Part shown: in pieces, positions 1-12,700 of the stretch
How positions within the stretch are numbered: the stretch's first letter is position 1
How the letters are laid out: every line of letters starts with the position of its first letter
Assembly (NCBI RefSeq): GCF_009905375.1
Contig: NC_133652.1
Coordinates: 23,489,339 to 23,553,338 of the forward strand
From: Apium graveolens
Lineage: Eukaryota > Streptophyta > Magnoliopsida > Apiales > Apiaceae
Length of the DNA: 64,000 bases
Reading direction: 5' to 3'
Program-made: the position numbers and the translations under genes
Notes under the pieces: generated by a model
What the model was told of the DNA's origin: nothing
Databases searched by the model: none
Seen by the model: only the letters and a program-made list of their open reading frames with translations

Positions 1-2351
1 GGCTCTGATTCTAGACGTTTCTGATCAACTTTAAATCGTGTTCCTCCTACTAGAGTTTGGACGCCAATGCCATCATGGTACTTGAGCAATACATTAGCTT
101 CTGCAGATATCTGGCTTGCAAGCTCCCTCGTGGGGCACAAGATAAGAACATAGACAGGTGGTACCCGTAGGCGTGACTTCAGAAGTGAAGCCTTTAAGAC
201 TGTTTCAATTGCAGGAAGCTGTTTTTGTTTAACAATACTATTGAAAGGAAAATTTGGATAAATCACAAATTACAATACAAAAACATTAACAGACTGTTAA
301 TACCAAAAAGGCAGCACTCTTGCCGGTGCCCGTCTTAGCTTTGACTAAAACATCCTTTCCTGTCAAGCAAAAGAATTACCAGTGCATATATTTAGTTCAT
401 CCATACTCCTTGCATGACACCAACTGATGACTTCTGTTATTATTCTAGAGTACATTAAAACTTAAACACACCAAGCTTCTCAAACAGGAAAATGTTATTA
501 ACATGAATATCTTCGGTTTTTCTATTTAGTGTGCTTCTATTCGATGAAAAACAGGCCCTTGTACTCTGTAGCGCTTTCAACAACCATAATTGGCCCTAAT
601 GGCAAACAAATTAGATAGGTGTGCTACATGAACACAATTTTAACTGCTTTTTCCTTTAAAACATTTGTTTTGCGACTACAAAAGTATTATTTAATGCGTC
701 ATACATGCAACTCATAAGTGTTACAATTGGTACCCAATACAATTCGATATTTTTTATTAAAAAAAAGATAATAATAACCTCATGCAATGTGGGAGGACAA
801 AACAACACGAACAAGAGAGTTTAAAAAGATCTTGCCCTTTTGATGTTATTTAATAAAGGATGTTCTAAATGGAGTTCTTCCCAGAACTTAATCTCGCTTA
901 ATATTACTAGCATAGAAAACAGGCTAAATACCACATCTAATTCTGTATATCTTACTCAGTACTAACAGTTTGTTATCTCTGCTTCTGAATTTTATACAAA
1001 TCGACTACAGAGTCAGCAGCAACACAAATAGTTACAGCGAGAAGGATCTTAGCTTCAAAATATTATAAACCTACTAAAATTACCCAGTCAAACTCTCTTA
1101 ACCAAACTTGACAACAAAAATATTGAACATCAATGGCAGTTAGCATAATCGCAACACATTTAATATACAGGTCAAAAAATGGTTAGTTTTGAAAATTTAC
1201 ATTTTTACTCAGTAGTCAGCATACCTTCAAAGCACCTGACAAAAAAAACATACCTTCGAGGCAAGCAGTTATTGTAGCCTCTTGCACCTTAGTCATTTGA
1301 ACATAGCCAGCTAAAGTAAGAGCCTTCACGGTTAATTGAGAAACAACACATTCATCAAACCTGCAACAAAAGAATCTCCAACCATATCAACCAATGTACC
1401 ATACCTCAACTTTTGATTCATCACTTCAAAATTAAATTCCACGATACTAAATTTAAAATTCCCGTACCTTTTCTCACTCATAATAGATTCTTCCTCCTTA
1501 TTCTTCTCCTCGTCCTCTACCATATTCCTTTGACTAAATTCTTTCTTAATCATCTCAACATGCTGCGATAAATCATCCTCATTCTCCAAGAACTTCAAAG
1601 GTATCCTCTTCTTAGTCTTTCTATCATAATTCCCCAACGCCGCACTACTCCCCGTCATTCTCTTCCCTCCCATTTCCTCCTCTCCACCTTCTTCATCCTC
1701 CACAATCCCATTCTTACCAAACCTAGGCCACTTCACATTCCTCCCTACATTCCCCTCCCCCTCAAACTCCGAACCATCATCATCGTCACTACTCGAACTA
1801 TCATTCCCCCTAAACTTATACTTCCCTGGCCTCTTCCTAACACTCGCCCCAACCGAATAAAACCTAGGTTTCGACAAATTACCCATTCCCCCAAAACCCC
1901 CAACCTCAAAATTTCCCGCCAAATTCCTCGGATCACGAAACCTCTCATTCCGACTAACCGGAGCATCATTCGGCTTAAAGGTGGGAACTTTAACCGGCCC
2001 ATCATCCTCATTCCACAAATCTTCAGCACCCTCTTTCATAAACCGATCAGCAAGTGCTTTTATATGATCTTTAGGCGTAATGGGGTTGAAATTGCTCTCG
2101 ATTTGTCTGGATGAATCGTCGATTTTGGCGCGAATATCGGAACGAATTCTCGCCTGGTAAAGCTGTTTTTCTTGATCAAGTAGCTTACTTTCTTTGTCTC
2201 TGGCTTTCTTCTCGTGGAGGCGCTTCCATTGCCACTTGTTTAGACCGCCGGGAAATGTGCGGGGCCCACCGCCCATGTGCCGGACGGAGGTTAGGGTTTG
2301 GAGGAGGCGTGGGATGGGCTTGGAATGTTCTAGAAGAAAAATGATATTCAT
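1..2351 (-). CDS. DEAD-box ATP-dependent RNA helicase, 5' part (four exons, runs off left edge)
   Basis: Spliced minus-strand gene. Exons by GT/AG and reading frame: 2351-1468, 1360-1254, 359-304 and 218 to beyond base 1; phases agree at every junction, giving about 421 residues of the N-terminal part. The first ~300 residues are a charged, low-complexity extension with an acidic Ser/Asp run. The N-terminus, basic and with few acids before a conserved MGGGPRTFPGG segment, looks like an organelle (mitochondrial) targeting region. Exon 2 carries the Q-motif region (MTKVQEATI); exon 3 the Walker A box (AKTGTGKS); exon 4 motif Ia (PTREL) and the GG motif (GGTRF). The DEAD box and C-terminal RecA lobe lie outside the window. 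Closest in style to the Arabidopsis RH25/RH26/RH31 group from memory. These enzymes unwind or remodel RNA using ATP. The exact paralogue is not certain. Confidence 0.93.
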
Positions 2352-2440
2352 TTCCGTATGTATTTGTGTGTGTATCAGTGTATGAGAGAGAGGAGAGAGA
2401 GAGAGAGAGAGAGAGTTGGGGTTTAGGGTTTAAGGATGAT
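2352..2440 (-). promoter_or_regulatory. 5' leader of the helicase gene: CT/GA tract and telo-box
   Basis: Just upstream of the helicase start codon, the plus strand carries an almost pure GA tract at about 2387-2416 (CT on the transcribed strand), followed by GTTTAGGGTTTAAGG at about 2420-2434. Read on the minus strand this is the plant telo-box AAACCCTAA. CT-rich leaders and telo-boxes are common in plant housekeeping and translation-related genes. The regulatory role is inferred; the motifs are seen. Confidence 0.55.
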
Positions 2441-3440
2441 GATGAGGAAAGGGATAAAATGGTAATGTGGTGTGTTTGGATCATTTTAGAGAGTTTTTAT
2501 CCTATTTATTTGTTTATTTATTTATGTATTTTTAGTTTTCATTTCTGTTCATTTTTGTTAAGGGAGAAAATTGAAAGTTGACTCTGGACCCAAAAAAATG
2601 TACAGCTTCGTTAAATGTTCTTTTTATCTCCATATTCAATAGGCCCATAAGTAATCGGAATGATAAGAATCGGAATATATATGATGTGAACAAATATAAA
2701 TTTTAAAAATTTGAAAAAAAATATAGTATCCCATCATAAACTAGGAGTAAAATAATTGTTATCTTCCTTACGAGAAATGAACAACTATAATAATAAAAAC
2801 CTTAATATTTCATTTCTTACGAAAACATTTTAGACTTCGATAATACAAACCCTTAATAAAAAAAGATCTTATGGTAGAATTATCTATCTATCTATATTTA
2901 TCTAGATCAGATAGATATCTATATCTATCTAGATCAGATAGAGATGCACAAACAATTAATCGGGTCGGGTGATAATCATAGATTTTTGCATAATTTTATA
3001 TTTATTTGTTGCTTGATTTCGTATTTTAAATAAATTAATTTATTGCATTCTCATCATTTTGTAGATAGTTGGAAAAATGAGAAATATGAAAAAAAATAGG
3101 AGAAAAAGACAAAAATGGAAGAAATATAATATTACCAAGCAACTTGTCGAAAAAAGCTAAAAGAAAAAGTTGGTGGAACTCGGGTCAAAATTAGCACAAT
3201 ACACTTCTCAACCAAGATTTACCAAACTCTAACTTAAATCCTACTTTTTAGCTATAAATACCATATTTCTCCTTATATTTTAGTTCAACACCTTAGTTTT
3301 TTATTTTAGTTAATTTTAAATTTGGTAATATCCACTATTTTCAATTTCTAGATCTAGTTTACATTTCCTTTATAATTGCTATCTTGTCATTCAAACCTTT
3401 TAATCTCATTACATCTTTCTCTACATTTAATATCTCAGTT
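2441..3440. other. AT-rich intergenic stretch, no gene seen
   Basis: No coding signal or RNA gene recognised. It holds only short A/T runs and one TATC/GATA microsatellite listed separately. It lies between the divergently placed helicase promoter and the left end of element A. Confidence 0.6.
2877..2943. repeat. TATC/GATA-type microsatellite
   Basis: Imperfect run of TATC and ATCT units with a repeated TAGATCAGATAGA segment. Simple-sequence repeat; no function inferred. Confidence 0.7.
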
Positions 3441-3445
3441 CTTAT

Positions 3446-4547
3446 TGTTAGGAATATGTGTATTAGTTTGATGATGAGTTAAGCAAAACACTTAAGTAGA
3501 AATCTAGTGTTTGTAGCTCAACGGATAAGACCATCTTGGCTATCCGTTGAAGTAGTAGTTGTACTTAGCAATAAGTTTAGTATTGTAGCACATTTCACTC
3601 TCTGGTTTCAAGCTGTAATTCTTAGATGTTGTTAGGAAATAATCAGTCATGTTGACTACTAATGGATGTACAAATAGGAGGGCTAATTGTAAATATTTCA
3701 TGCCTTGTAATTTTGTATAAGTGAAGAATTGTCAACGGATATTGAAGACCTTCAACGGATAAGAAACAAAGCTTCAATGGATGTCTCTATTGCTTCAACG
3801 GATAATATCCATCAACGGATAAGTGCTTCAACGGATAAAGACTTCAACTGATAATGCATCAACGGATAAAGCTTCAACGGATAAAGCCTCAACGGATAAG
3901 GCATCAACGGATGAAAGCTTCAACGGATGCTTAGTTCATTAGCAGTTGATAGTGACAATTCACAAGCTGACAGAGGCACATGGGTTGACAGAGACATACT
4001 GGAATGTGGAAGCCTCTAGGAGGAATCGAGAAAATGCAGCATTTCCATTCTGATGCAAACAAGGAAGTATTCAAAGATTTACAGATTATCCTAGATTGCA
4101 TTGGATAAAGAAATGAAGAAGAAACATGTGAAGAATCTTTTCAATTGTATTTTACAGTTTGTCTTCACTTGTAAACTTGGTGATATATAAACCAAGTAGC
4201 AGCTAATAATTACATATGAATTTTCCTGAGCTGTTTAGAAATATCAAAAGAGAAAATCATCTAGTTTGTACTAGGAAGCAGCTGTGATTTAATTCTTTGA
4301 ATCACAGATTTTCTGAAATAACACATCTCTGGTGGAACAACAAATCCACCAGAAAAGTTTATAAGTTCTTTGTGCTCATTACATTTGTGTTTGAATATAT
4401 ATCTGTCTGCATCAGCTTCAAGCAATTCACACATATTTGATCACTCAAACACTTAGCCTTAGAAACTGCTCAAAACTTGAAAAAGTTTTGAGATTTACAT
4501 TCAACCCCCCTTCTGTAAATCTCATTGTTAGTCCACTGGGAATAACA
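3446..4547 (+). repeat. 5' LTR of element A
   Basis: 1102 bp, starting TGTTAGG and ending AATAACA. It carries a perfect 10-bp inverted pair (TCAACGGATA 3518-3527 and TATCCGTTGA 3541-3550) and a dense direct array of CAACGGAT at about 3733-3928 (roughly ten exact copies plus variants). A probable TATA box, TATATAAA at 4184-4191, is bracketed by the 7-bp inverted arms ACTTGGT and ACCAAGT. The U3/R/U5 limits were not determined. Confidence 0.93.
4184..4191 (+). promoter_or_regulatory. Probable LTR TATA box (element A)
   Basis: TATATAAA inside the 5' LTR, about 360 bases before the LTR end; the same octamer is at 15171-15178 in the 3' LTR. It sits in the loop between ACTTGGT and ACCAAGT. Its role as the Pol II core promoter is inferred from position and sequence. 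Confidence 0.55.
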
Positions 4548-4549
4548 AT

Positions 4550-4561
4550 TGGTATAAGAGC
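4550..4561 (+). other. Primer-binding site of element A
   Basis: TGGTATAAGAGC starts two bases after the 5' LTR. It matches the usual plant copia site for initiator tRNA-Met (TGGTATCAGAGC, as in element B) at 11 of 12 positions, with A for C at the seventh base. Confidence 0.85.
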
Positions 4562-4607
4562 AAGCTCTTAACATACAAAGAGTTTAAAGATCTATTCTGC
4601 TAACATC

Positions 4608-7600
4608 ATGGGTGCACAGAAGAATCCTCCTGCTACCATCATGAGTAGGAAGGATATTGGTGTAAAGATCCCAGTCCTGGAAAAAGATAATTATCATCAC
4701 TGGAAAGTGAAGATGCATTTACATCTTCTTTCTCAAGATGAAAACTACATCAACTGTATTGAAAATGGTCCTCACATCCCTCACAAAGTAGCCACAGCTG
4801 CTACTGCAACAGTTGTTGTTGGACAGTCCATTCCCAAGCCAAAAGCAGAATGGACTATTGAAGACATGGAAGAAATCCGCAAGGATAAGAGAGCTATGAA
4901 CATTTTGTTTAATGGCTTAGATCAAGATATGTTTGACAATGTCATCAATAGCCAAACTGCAAAGGAAGTTTGGGATAGTGTACAAATCATTTGTGAAGGT
5001 ACTGAGCAGGTCAGAGAGAACAAGATGCAGCTTCTTATTCAACAGTATGAATATTTTCACTTTGAAGAAGGTGAATCATTAAATGATACCTTCAACAGGT
5101 TTCAGAAATTGTTGAATGGATTGAATCTGTATGGTAGAGTGTACCAAGTCAAGGATTCCAACTTAAAATTTCTCAGGTCTCTGCCAAACGAATGGAAGCC
5201 CATGACTGTCTCTTTGAGAAATTCTCAAGATTATAAGAACTTCACACTTGAAATACTATATGAAATTCTGAAGACTTATGAACTTGAAATGGAGCAGGAT
5301 GAGCTGTTGGAAAAGGGAAAGAGAAAAGGAGGAACAGTTGCTCTTGTAGCTGACAGTGAGAAGATGGAAGCCAGGAATGAGGAGAAGACAATGCCAAGTC
5401 TCAAAATTGGCACAAGCAAATCAGAATCAAGCAAGGGTAAAGAGCAAGTTGCTGAGGATGAAGACAATTCCAGTCAGGATGAATCTGATGATATTGAAGA
5501 ACATTTGGCCTTTCTGTCCAGGAGGTTTGCAAAAATGAAGTTCAGGAAAAACACAAAGTTCACTAAGCCAAACAAAAATATGGTGGACAAATCAAAGTTC
5601 AAATGTTACAACTGTGGCATTAGTGGACACTTTGCAAGTGAGTGTAGGAAGCCAAATTCTGAGAAAAAGAAATTTGAGCAAGTTGATTATAAAAAGAAGT
5701 ATTTTGATTTGCTCAAACAAAAGGAAAGAGCTTTTCCCACTCTAGATGATTGGGCAGCAGATGGGGTAAATGAAGATGATGATGTGGAATATGTCAACCT
5801 AGCCCTGATGGCTAATTCTGATGAAAATGAAACTAGTTCATCAAGCAACCAGGGACAAAGAAGGAATCTATGGTACTTGGACAATGGTTGTTCAAGACAC
5901 ATGACAGGAGATTTCACCCTGCTCACAGAGTTTAAGGAGAGAGCTGGCCCTAGCATAACCTTTGGAGATGACAGCAAAGGATTCACTATGGGATATGGCT
6001 TGATTTCAAAAGAAAATGTCATCATTGATGAAGTTGCATTGGTTGATGGTCTCAAACACAATTTATTGAGCATCAGTCAACTATGTGACAGAGGGAATAC
6101 TGTTTCCTTCAATTCTGAAGCCTGTATGTCACAAGTAAAAAGGACAATATGGTTCTAACTGGAGTTAGAAAAGGGAATGTGTACTTAGCTGATTTCAACT
6201 CTACAGATGCAGAATCCATTACTTGTCTTCTCAGCAAAGCAAGTACAGTTGAAAGTTGGCTATGGCACAAGAAGCTGTCCCATTTGAATTTCAAGACAAT
6301 GAATGATATAGTCAAAAAGGACTTAGTTAGAGGAATGCCTCTAGTGAAATTCACAAGGGATGGACTGTGTGATGCTTGTCAGAAAGGAAAGCAAAAGCAA
6401 GTATCATTCAGTAAGAAGCTTGAATCTGCAATTGATGAACCACTACAACTTTTACACATGGATCTTTTTGGACCAGTCAATGTATTGTCAATTTCAAGGA
6501 AAAGATACTGCCTAGTGATTGTAGATGATTTCTCAAAGTTTTCATGGGTTTATTTTCTTAGATCAAAGGATGAAGCTAGTGAAATCATCATCAATCATAT
6601 CAAGCAAGTCAACAATCATCCTGATTTCAAAGTAAGGAATATTAGGAGTGACAATGGAACTGAGTTCAAGAATTCAACCATGAAGTTGTTCTGTGAAGAA
6701 AGTGGGATCATGCATGAGTTCTCAGCTCCAAGAACTCCACAACAAAATGGTGTGGTGGAAAGGAAGAACAGATCACTAATTGAAGCTGCAAGGACAATGC
6801 TTGAAGAGTCAAAACTCCCAACTTATTTTTGGGCTGAGGCTGTTAACTGTGCATGTTACACTCAGAATATTTCTCTAATCAATCAGGCAAAATGCATGAC
6901 TCCCTATCAATTATTCAAGAGAAGAAAACCAACTTTAAACTTTCTACATGTCTTTGGTTGCAAATGCTACATCTTAAGGAATCAATCTGATCACAAAGGG
7001 AAGTTTGATGCAAAGGCTGATGAAGGAATATTTGTTGGTTATTCTGCTGGAAAATCATATAGGGTCTAGAATCTAAGAACCAACATTGTCATGGAATCTG
7101 TACATGTTGTGTTTGATGGTAAAAAGATTGATGGACTAACAGATGAGGGACATCATGAAGGACTCAAATTTGACAACATTGAGATATACTGTGATGATAG
7201 TGAAGATGAGAATGATAAAGAAGGCATCTCAAGAAGAATTCAGAATCTGCCTTTGGATAATGCACAAAATGCTGCATCCGTTGAAAGTCATAATTCAGCT
7301 TCCGTTGAAAGAAGCAATGCAGCATCCGTTGAAAGACAAAGTGCATCATCCGTTGAAGTTCATAATGAAGCATCCGTTGATCACAGTCTGTCAACGGATA
7401 ATCAATTCACTTCATCAGTTGATAGAGCTCCCAATTCCTTTCAAAGGATCAGCAACTCAGGGGGAGTTTCAACAAATCAACATTTTATCTCACATGAAGA
7501 CAATACTGAGGCAACCTCATCTAGGGCTAATCTACCACCTCAAAGGAAATGGACCAAGAATCACCCTTTTGAACTGATCATTGGTGATGCTACATCAAAA

Positions 7601-9187
7601 GTACAAACTAGAAGGGCTACTCAAGATGAATGTCTGTATAGTAGCTTTCTATCACAGGAGGAACCTAAGTGAGTGGAAGAAGCTCTATTGGATCCAGATT
7701 GGATTTTAGCAATGCAAGAGGAGCTAAACCAATTTGAGAGGAACAAAGTATGGAAGCTGGTACCCAAGCCAAAGAACAAGAGTTCTATTGACACAAAATG
7801 GGTATTCAGAAATAAGATGGATGAAAATGGTATTGTCATAAGGAATAAAGCCAGATTGGTTGCTAAAGGCTATTCTCAACAAGAGGGAATAGATTTTGAT
7901 GAAACATTTGCTCCAGTTGCCAGACTTGAAGCCATCAGAATCTTTCTAGCCTATGCAGCTAATGCCAATTTTAAAGTCTATCAGATGGATGTCAAGAATG
8001 CATTTCTAAATGGGGAATTGGAGGAAGAAGTTTATGTAAGCCAACCTCCAGGTTTTGAAGATCCAAATTTTCTAGACCATGTGTATTATCTGTTGAAAGC
8101 ACTCTATGGACTAAAGCAAGCACCTAGAGCCTGGTATGAGACTTTGTCAAAGTTCCTTCTAGATAATCACTTCACAAGAGGTAACGTTGACAAAACTCTA
8201 TTCTTTAGAAATGTTAATGGCTCTAAGATACTTGTACAAATTTATGTAGATGATATTATATTTGGATCTACAGATGATAAACTTTGTAAAAAGTTTGCTA
8301 AATTAATGCAAAGTAAATATGAAATGAGCATGATGGGAGAGCTAACTTACTTTCTTGGTTTACAAGTTAAACAAGTTAGTGGTGGAATTCTCATTAGTCA
8401 AACTAAATATATTTATGATCTTTTAAAGAAGTTTGACTTAATGGATTGTTCACCTGCAAAAACTCCCATGGCCACTGCCACTAAGCTTGAATTAAACAAG
8501 GCTGAAAAGTCTGTGGATATTACAAGTTATAGAGGCATGGTTGGCTCACTTTTATATTTAACTGCTAGTAGACCTGATATAATGTTTTCTACATGTCTCT
8601 GTGCTAGATTTCAAGCTGACCCTAAAGAATCTCACTTAGTGACTATTAAAAGAATTTTCAGATATCTCAAGGGGACTCCAAATCTAGGAATTTGGTACCC
8701 TAGAGAGTCTGGTTTTGATCTAATTGGCTACTCAGATGCAGATTATGCAGGTTGCAAAATAGACAGGAAAAGCACAACAGACACCTGTCAATTTCTAGGG
8801 AACAAGCTTGTATCATGGTTCAGCAAGAAGCAGAATTCTGTTTCCACATCAGCAGCTGAAGCTGAGTACATTGTTGCTGGTAGTTGTTGTGCACAGATAC
8901 TATGGATGAGGAATCAACTATTTGACTATGGTCTGACTGTTGACAAAATTCCAATATTCTGTGACAACACAAGTGCCATTGCCATTACTGAAAATCCAAT
9001 GCAGCACTCAAAAACCAAGCACATTGATATCAAGTACCACTTCATTAGGGAACATGTGATGAAAGGTACAGTGGAACTTCATTTTGTTCCAAGTGAAAAG
9101 CAGATTGCAGACATATTTACCAAGCCACTTGATAAATCAACATTCACAAGATTAGTAAGTGAGTTAGGTATGCTTAATTATTCATAA
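4608..9187 (+). pseudogene. Gag-pol polyprotein of element A, broken by one frameshift and two stops
   Basis: Starts at ATG 4608. Order: gag domain, CCHC zinc knuckle (CYNCGISGHFASEC, ~5604-5645), protease (~5870-5960), integrase with the HHCC zinc region (~6265-6385) and catalytic region (SDNGTEF, then the PQQNG block to ~6800), RT with YVDD (~8245-8257), and RNase H to the TAA at 9185-9187. Gag and protease share one frame. Breaks: a single-base loss near 6126-6129 moves the frame just after protease; TAG at 7067-7069; TGA at 7670-7672. The protease active site reads D-N-G where D-S/T-G is normal (codon 5883-5885), so protease is probably inactive. A linker at about 7270-7400 is made of repeated ASVE-type peptides from the ATCCGTTGA motif. 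Not a functional polyprotein as read. Confidence 0.93.
7270..7430 (+). repeat. In-frame ATCCGTTGA repeats in the integrase/RT linker
   Basis: Five copies of TCCGTTGA, one TCAACGGATAA and a variant (TCAGTTGA) lie in about 150 bases of coding sequence. One orientation is read as Ser-Val-Glu/Asp (ASVES, ASVER, SSVEV, ASVDH); the other as Ser-Thr-Asp. The same DNA motif fills the LTR array and the 9.3 kb and 11.4 kb hairpins of this element. Confidence 0.85.
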
Positions 9188-9728
9188 TCTATGTCATCTA
9201 TATAATCTGTCTTGAAGCCTGAAATGAAATTGCTGCAAGAACAAAGTTGGATTTAATTAAGACTTATCCTATCAACGGATATTCTCTATCCGTTAAAAGT
9301 CAAAATTGTTCTATCAACGGATGTTCATTATCCGTTGAAAGACAAATACATTTCTGGTAATTTTATCCTTCAACAGATAAAATGGTGTTGTTCATCAACA
9401 GATAACTATTTCCCTTATCCGTTGAAGTGTCACGTCAGTTACTATAAGTGAGTCTCGGCCGTTGATTCTTTTACTCAACTGTTGATACAGATATACAGTG
9501 TTGTATGTAATTGTATTTAAGGTAGTTTTCAGAATTTCTACAGTTTTATTTATTCTTGAACGGCTGTAACTTACTTAAAATTATCATTCAATCATTTTAT
9601 TTACGTTTTAATTCAAGAAAGTATAAAAGCCCAATTGAACTCTTATTCTCACTTTACGCTTTCTTGCAATTCTTATTCTCTTTCTCTCTAAATTCTCAAG
9701 TTTTTCTCTGCAACCTCTACTCACAACA
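9188..9728 (+). other. pol / env-like spacer of element A with three motif hairpins
   Basis: Non-coding spacer with three inverted pairs: ATCAACGGATA (9271-9281) with TATCCGTTA (9287-9295); TCAACGGAT (9314-9322) with ATCCGTTGA (9329-9337); and the imperfect TCAACAGATAA (9394-9404) with TTATCCGTTGA (9415-9425). Loops are short (5-10 bases). A T/C-rich leader precedes the start of the next ORF at 9729. Confidence 0.8.
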
Positions 9729-12700
9729 ATGGCACCAGTAGTCAAAATTATGTCTCAAACATGATTTGTTTATGAAAAGAATAATTTCATAGCCTTGGTT
9801 GAAAAGAATGAAGCCCATTCTGATGATCACAAGATGATGGACTTCATCAAAAACTGCAAACTAAGCTATGCAATGCTGGAAGCCCCAACCATCTACTGTG
9901 AGGTGATTGAGGAGATTTGGACAACTGCAGAGTTCAACTCCACAGATATGACTATTGTCTTCTCTCTCAAAGGTAAGGACTATTGCATTAATTGTGAAGA
10001 TATACAATCTTGCTTTAAGTTGCCTGAGAATAATGCCATGACACCACACACTGATAAAGATGTCTCTGCTATGCTAGATTCTTTAGGCTATGCTTTTGAT
10101 TCTGCTAGTTTAGGTAGTATTAGAAGGAAAGGCCTTAGGAAAGAATGGAGTTTTCTTGGAGATGCCTTTATTAAGGTTTTCTCTGGGAAGATTAGCAATT
10201 TTGATGCTATCACTTCATCTCTTGTTAATATGCTCTATATGCTAGTTTCTGATAGGTACTTTAATTTTAGCAACTGTGTTATGCTAGAATTAGGTTCCAG
10301 ATTAGGTAACAAAGCTAATAGACCACATAACATCTACTATGCTAGATTCTTTATGTTATTGGCTAACCATGTTGCTGAAGGTTTGGTTATATCCAATGAG
10401 AATAATAAACTCAAATGTTGGGCACAAGAGAAAAGGGTCCTTGCAGACCTTTTGAGAATGAACCTCAACAACCAGGTGCCATTGGTATACTTGCCAATCA
10501 TGAATGCACCACAGGTAAGTGAGGTAAATATTTCTATAACTCCTACTATTTCCAACCCCAATGTTTCTTTGCCTTCTAGTGTGGCTATGGAACTTGTGTC
10601 TTTTTCCAAACAGGCTCCTACCAAAGCCACCAAATCTAAAGTTTCCAAAGTCAAGTCAAAGAAACCTACCTCTGTTGTTTCTCAAAAGACAACAGTTGTA
10701 ACAACTATCATAAACCCTGAAGGGAGTGAACAGGGTGTGAGTGGTGAGGGGAGGGGTGAACATCAAAAAGCCCCCCAGGATAAGGTGGGAGAGGTGAGTG
10801 GTACCCAAACCATCCAAGCCACAGTCTCTCAAAAGACTGTGGTGGTTCAAAAGGAGTCCAGCACATCCCTAGTTGCATCATCCCAAAAGGATGTAACTAT
10901 TGAAAATAGTCCCCAACCAGGGACACAGAACAAAAGAGGGAGGGACACTGAAGCCACACATTCACCATTTAAAGTCTTTTCAAGGAAGAAGAAGGCCAAA
11001 ACCCTAGTTTCCACACAAGGGACACACACAGCACAGATACATCCACCAGTATCTGTGCCTTCTCAAATTCAGCTTGATGTGATTCCAGCAAATGTGGAAT
11101 CACAGCCCCATTCTCTCAATATAGAAACACACCATTCATCAAACTCTCCAACACCCTCTCTGGATGTGGATATGATATTCACATCAATTCCTGATTCTCC
11201 CTCATTAAAACTCGGGGAGGAGCCCCACTCAAAACCTGATGATCATCATCTTTTAGATGATTTGTTGGATCATCAGCCAATTCTTTCAGATGTCGTTGAA
11301 GAATCTGTGTTACCTCACTTAAAATCAATCCACACAGATTCAACAATTATGTCACTTTCTATATCTACATCTTTTCCTTCTTCAACGGATATCTCACATC
11401 CGTTGACAAGTGGTTATTCTTCAACGGATAAGCTTAACAGCAGTTATCCGTTGATACCATCAGTTTCTACCTCAACGGATACTCCCTATCCGTTGATGTT
11501 CTCTATACACTTAACAGAAATAATTCCAACTGTAGAGGACATGGCAACTGTACAATCACTTTTAGGTTTGAGGGAAGGGAGTGATCTTTTGAGTGAGAGG
11601 CTGGGTTGCTCCCAGGCAAAAGGAGAAGTTGAGAGTCACCAAATGCATGTTATTTCTTCCAGCATGGCAAAAGTGAGTGAGAGGAGTGCCACCTTAGAAG
11701 GTGAAGGTGAGGGTGTGAGGGTGTGTGTGAGTCAGGGGGAGCCCCTGATGCAAGAACATAGAGAAATTGAGAGAAAGGCAGGTACAGAAGCTATAAGGGT
11801 GGATCCAGCCATTGCTAGTGAGTTAATGAAAGTGGATGATGCAGATAAGGAAAGACAATTTCAGCAACATTACAAAGCTGTCATTGATAACATTTCCTTG
11901 GATGCTGACACTTTTACTCACCCTGTTTCAGCCTATCAATTATTGGCTGCACAGGGCAATGTAGAGGCAGAACAAACACTACATATTGTACACACTTCAG
12001 AATCTCTTCTCAGAGACAAAGCTGCTGTCAACAGGCTGCCTTCTCAAGCTGGTGAGCCATCTGAAGAATTTGGAGTAAATTCTAATGATGATGACTCTAA
12101 TTCTTTGAATGAGAGCATGAACTTTGGGGGAGTAGAAGGCCCAAGTTCTGTTCCTGATCTTCTTGCATGGGCATGGGCAAAACTATCAACACTAGGAAAG
12201 TTTGGTGTCACTTTGGTCAGACAAGTCATGACAATTCAGCAGGCCCTTCAGGAGACTCAGGATGCTGGTACCAAGGCAATTCTTCAAGCTCATCTGGAAT
12301 CTCTGCATCTCTTGTAATTGCAGCATTACCAGCAAAATCTAAGTGTGGATGAGCTCAAGCTGGATATTGCTGATCTGAAATCCTACAATGCTTAGAAATT
12401 GGATTCAGTTATACCCTATGGTACTATGCAAGATTTGTTGGGGAGACTGAGGAAAGCATCTGATGCTGACAAGAGGCTGGCCAGATTGGAAGATAGGGTT
12501 CAAATCATTGAAGACTCTCTGGTCACCATTCTTCAGAATCAACAAACTCAAACAAATCTACTCATGCAGCTGGCACAAGCACAAGGCTTGACCCCTACCC
12601 TTGATGATAACAAAAAGGGGGAGAATAAAAGGGAAGGGGAAGGAGAGCCATCTACAACAGTTCAGATTTCTCAAGTGCTAGTTCTTGTCATCACAACTTC

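Noticed and set aside
2418..2436. Interstitial telomere repeat
   Set aside because: Only about one and a half telomeric units; better explained as a promoter telo-box.
2185..2484. Reverse-strand ORFs over the helicase leader and CT tract
   Set aside because: They overlap the supported start of the helicase and are made by the CT/GA microsatellite; no family resemblance.
3733..3928. Regular short repeats in the LTR of element A suggesting a CRISPR array or satellite
   Set aside because: Units are only 8-11 bases with irregular 10-20-base spacing, occur in both LTRs and in coding DNA of the same element, and the host is a plant.
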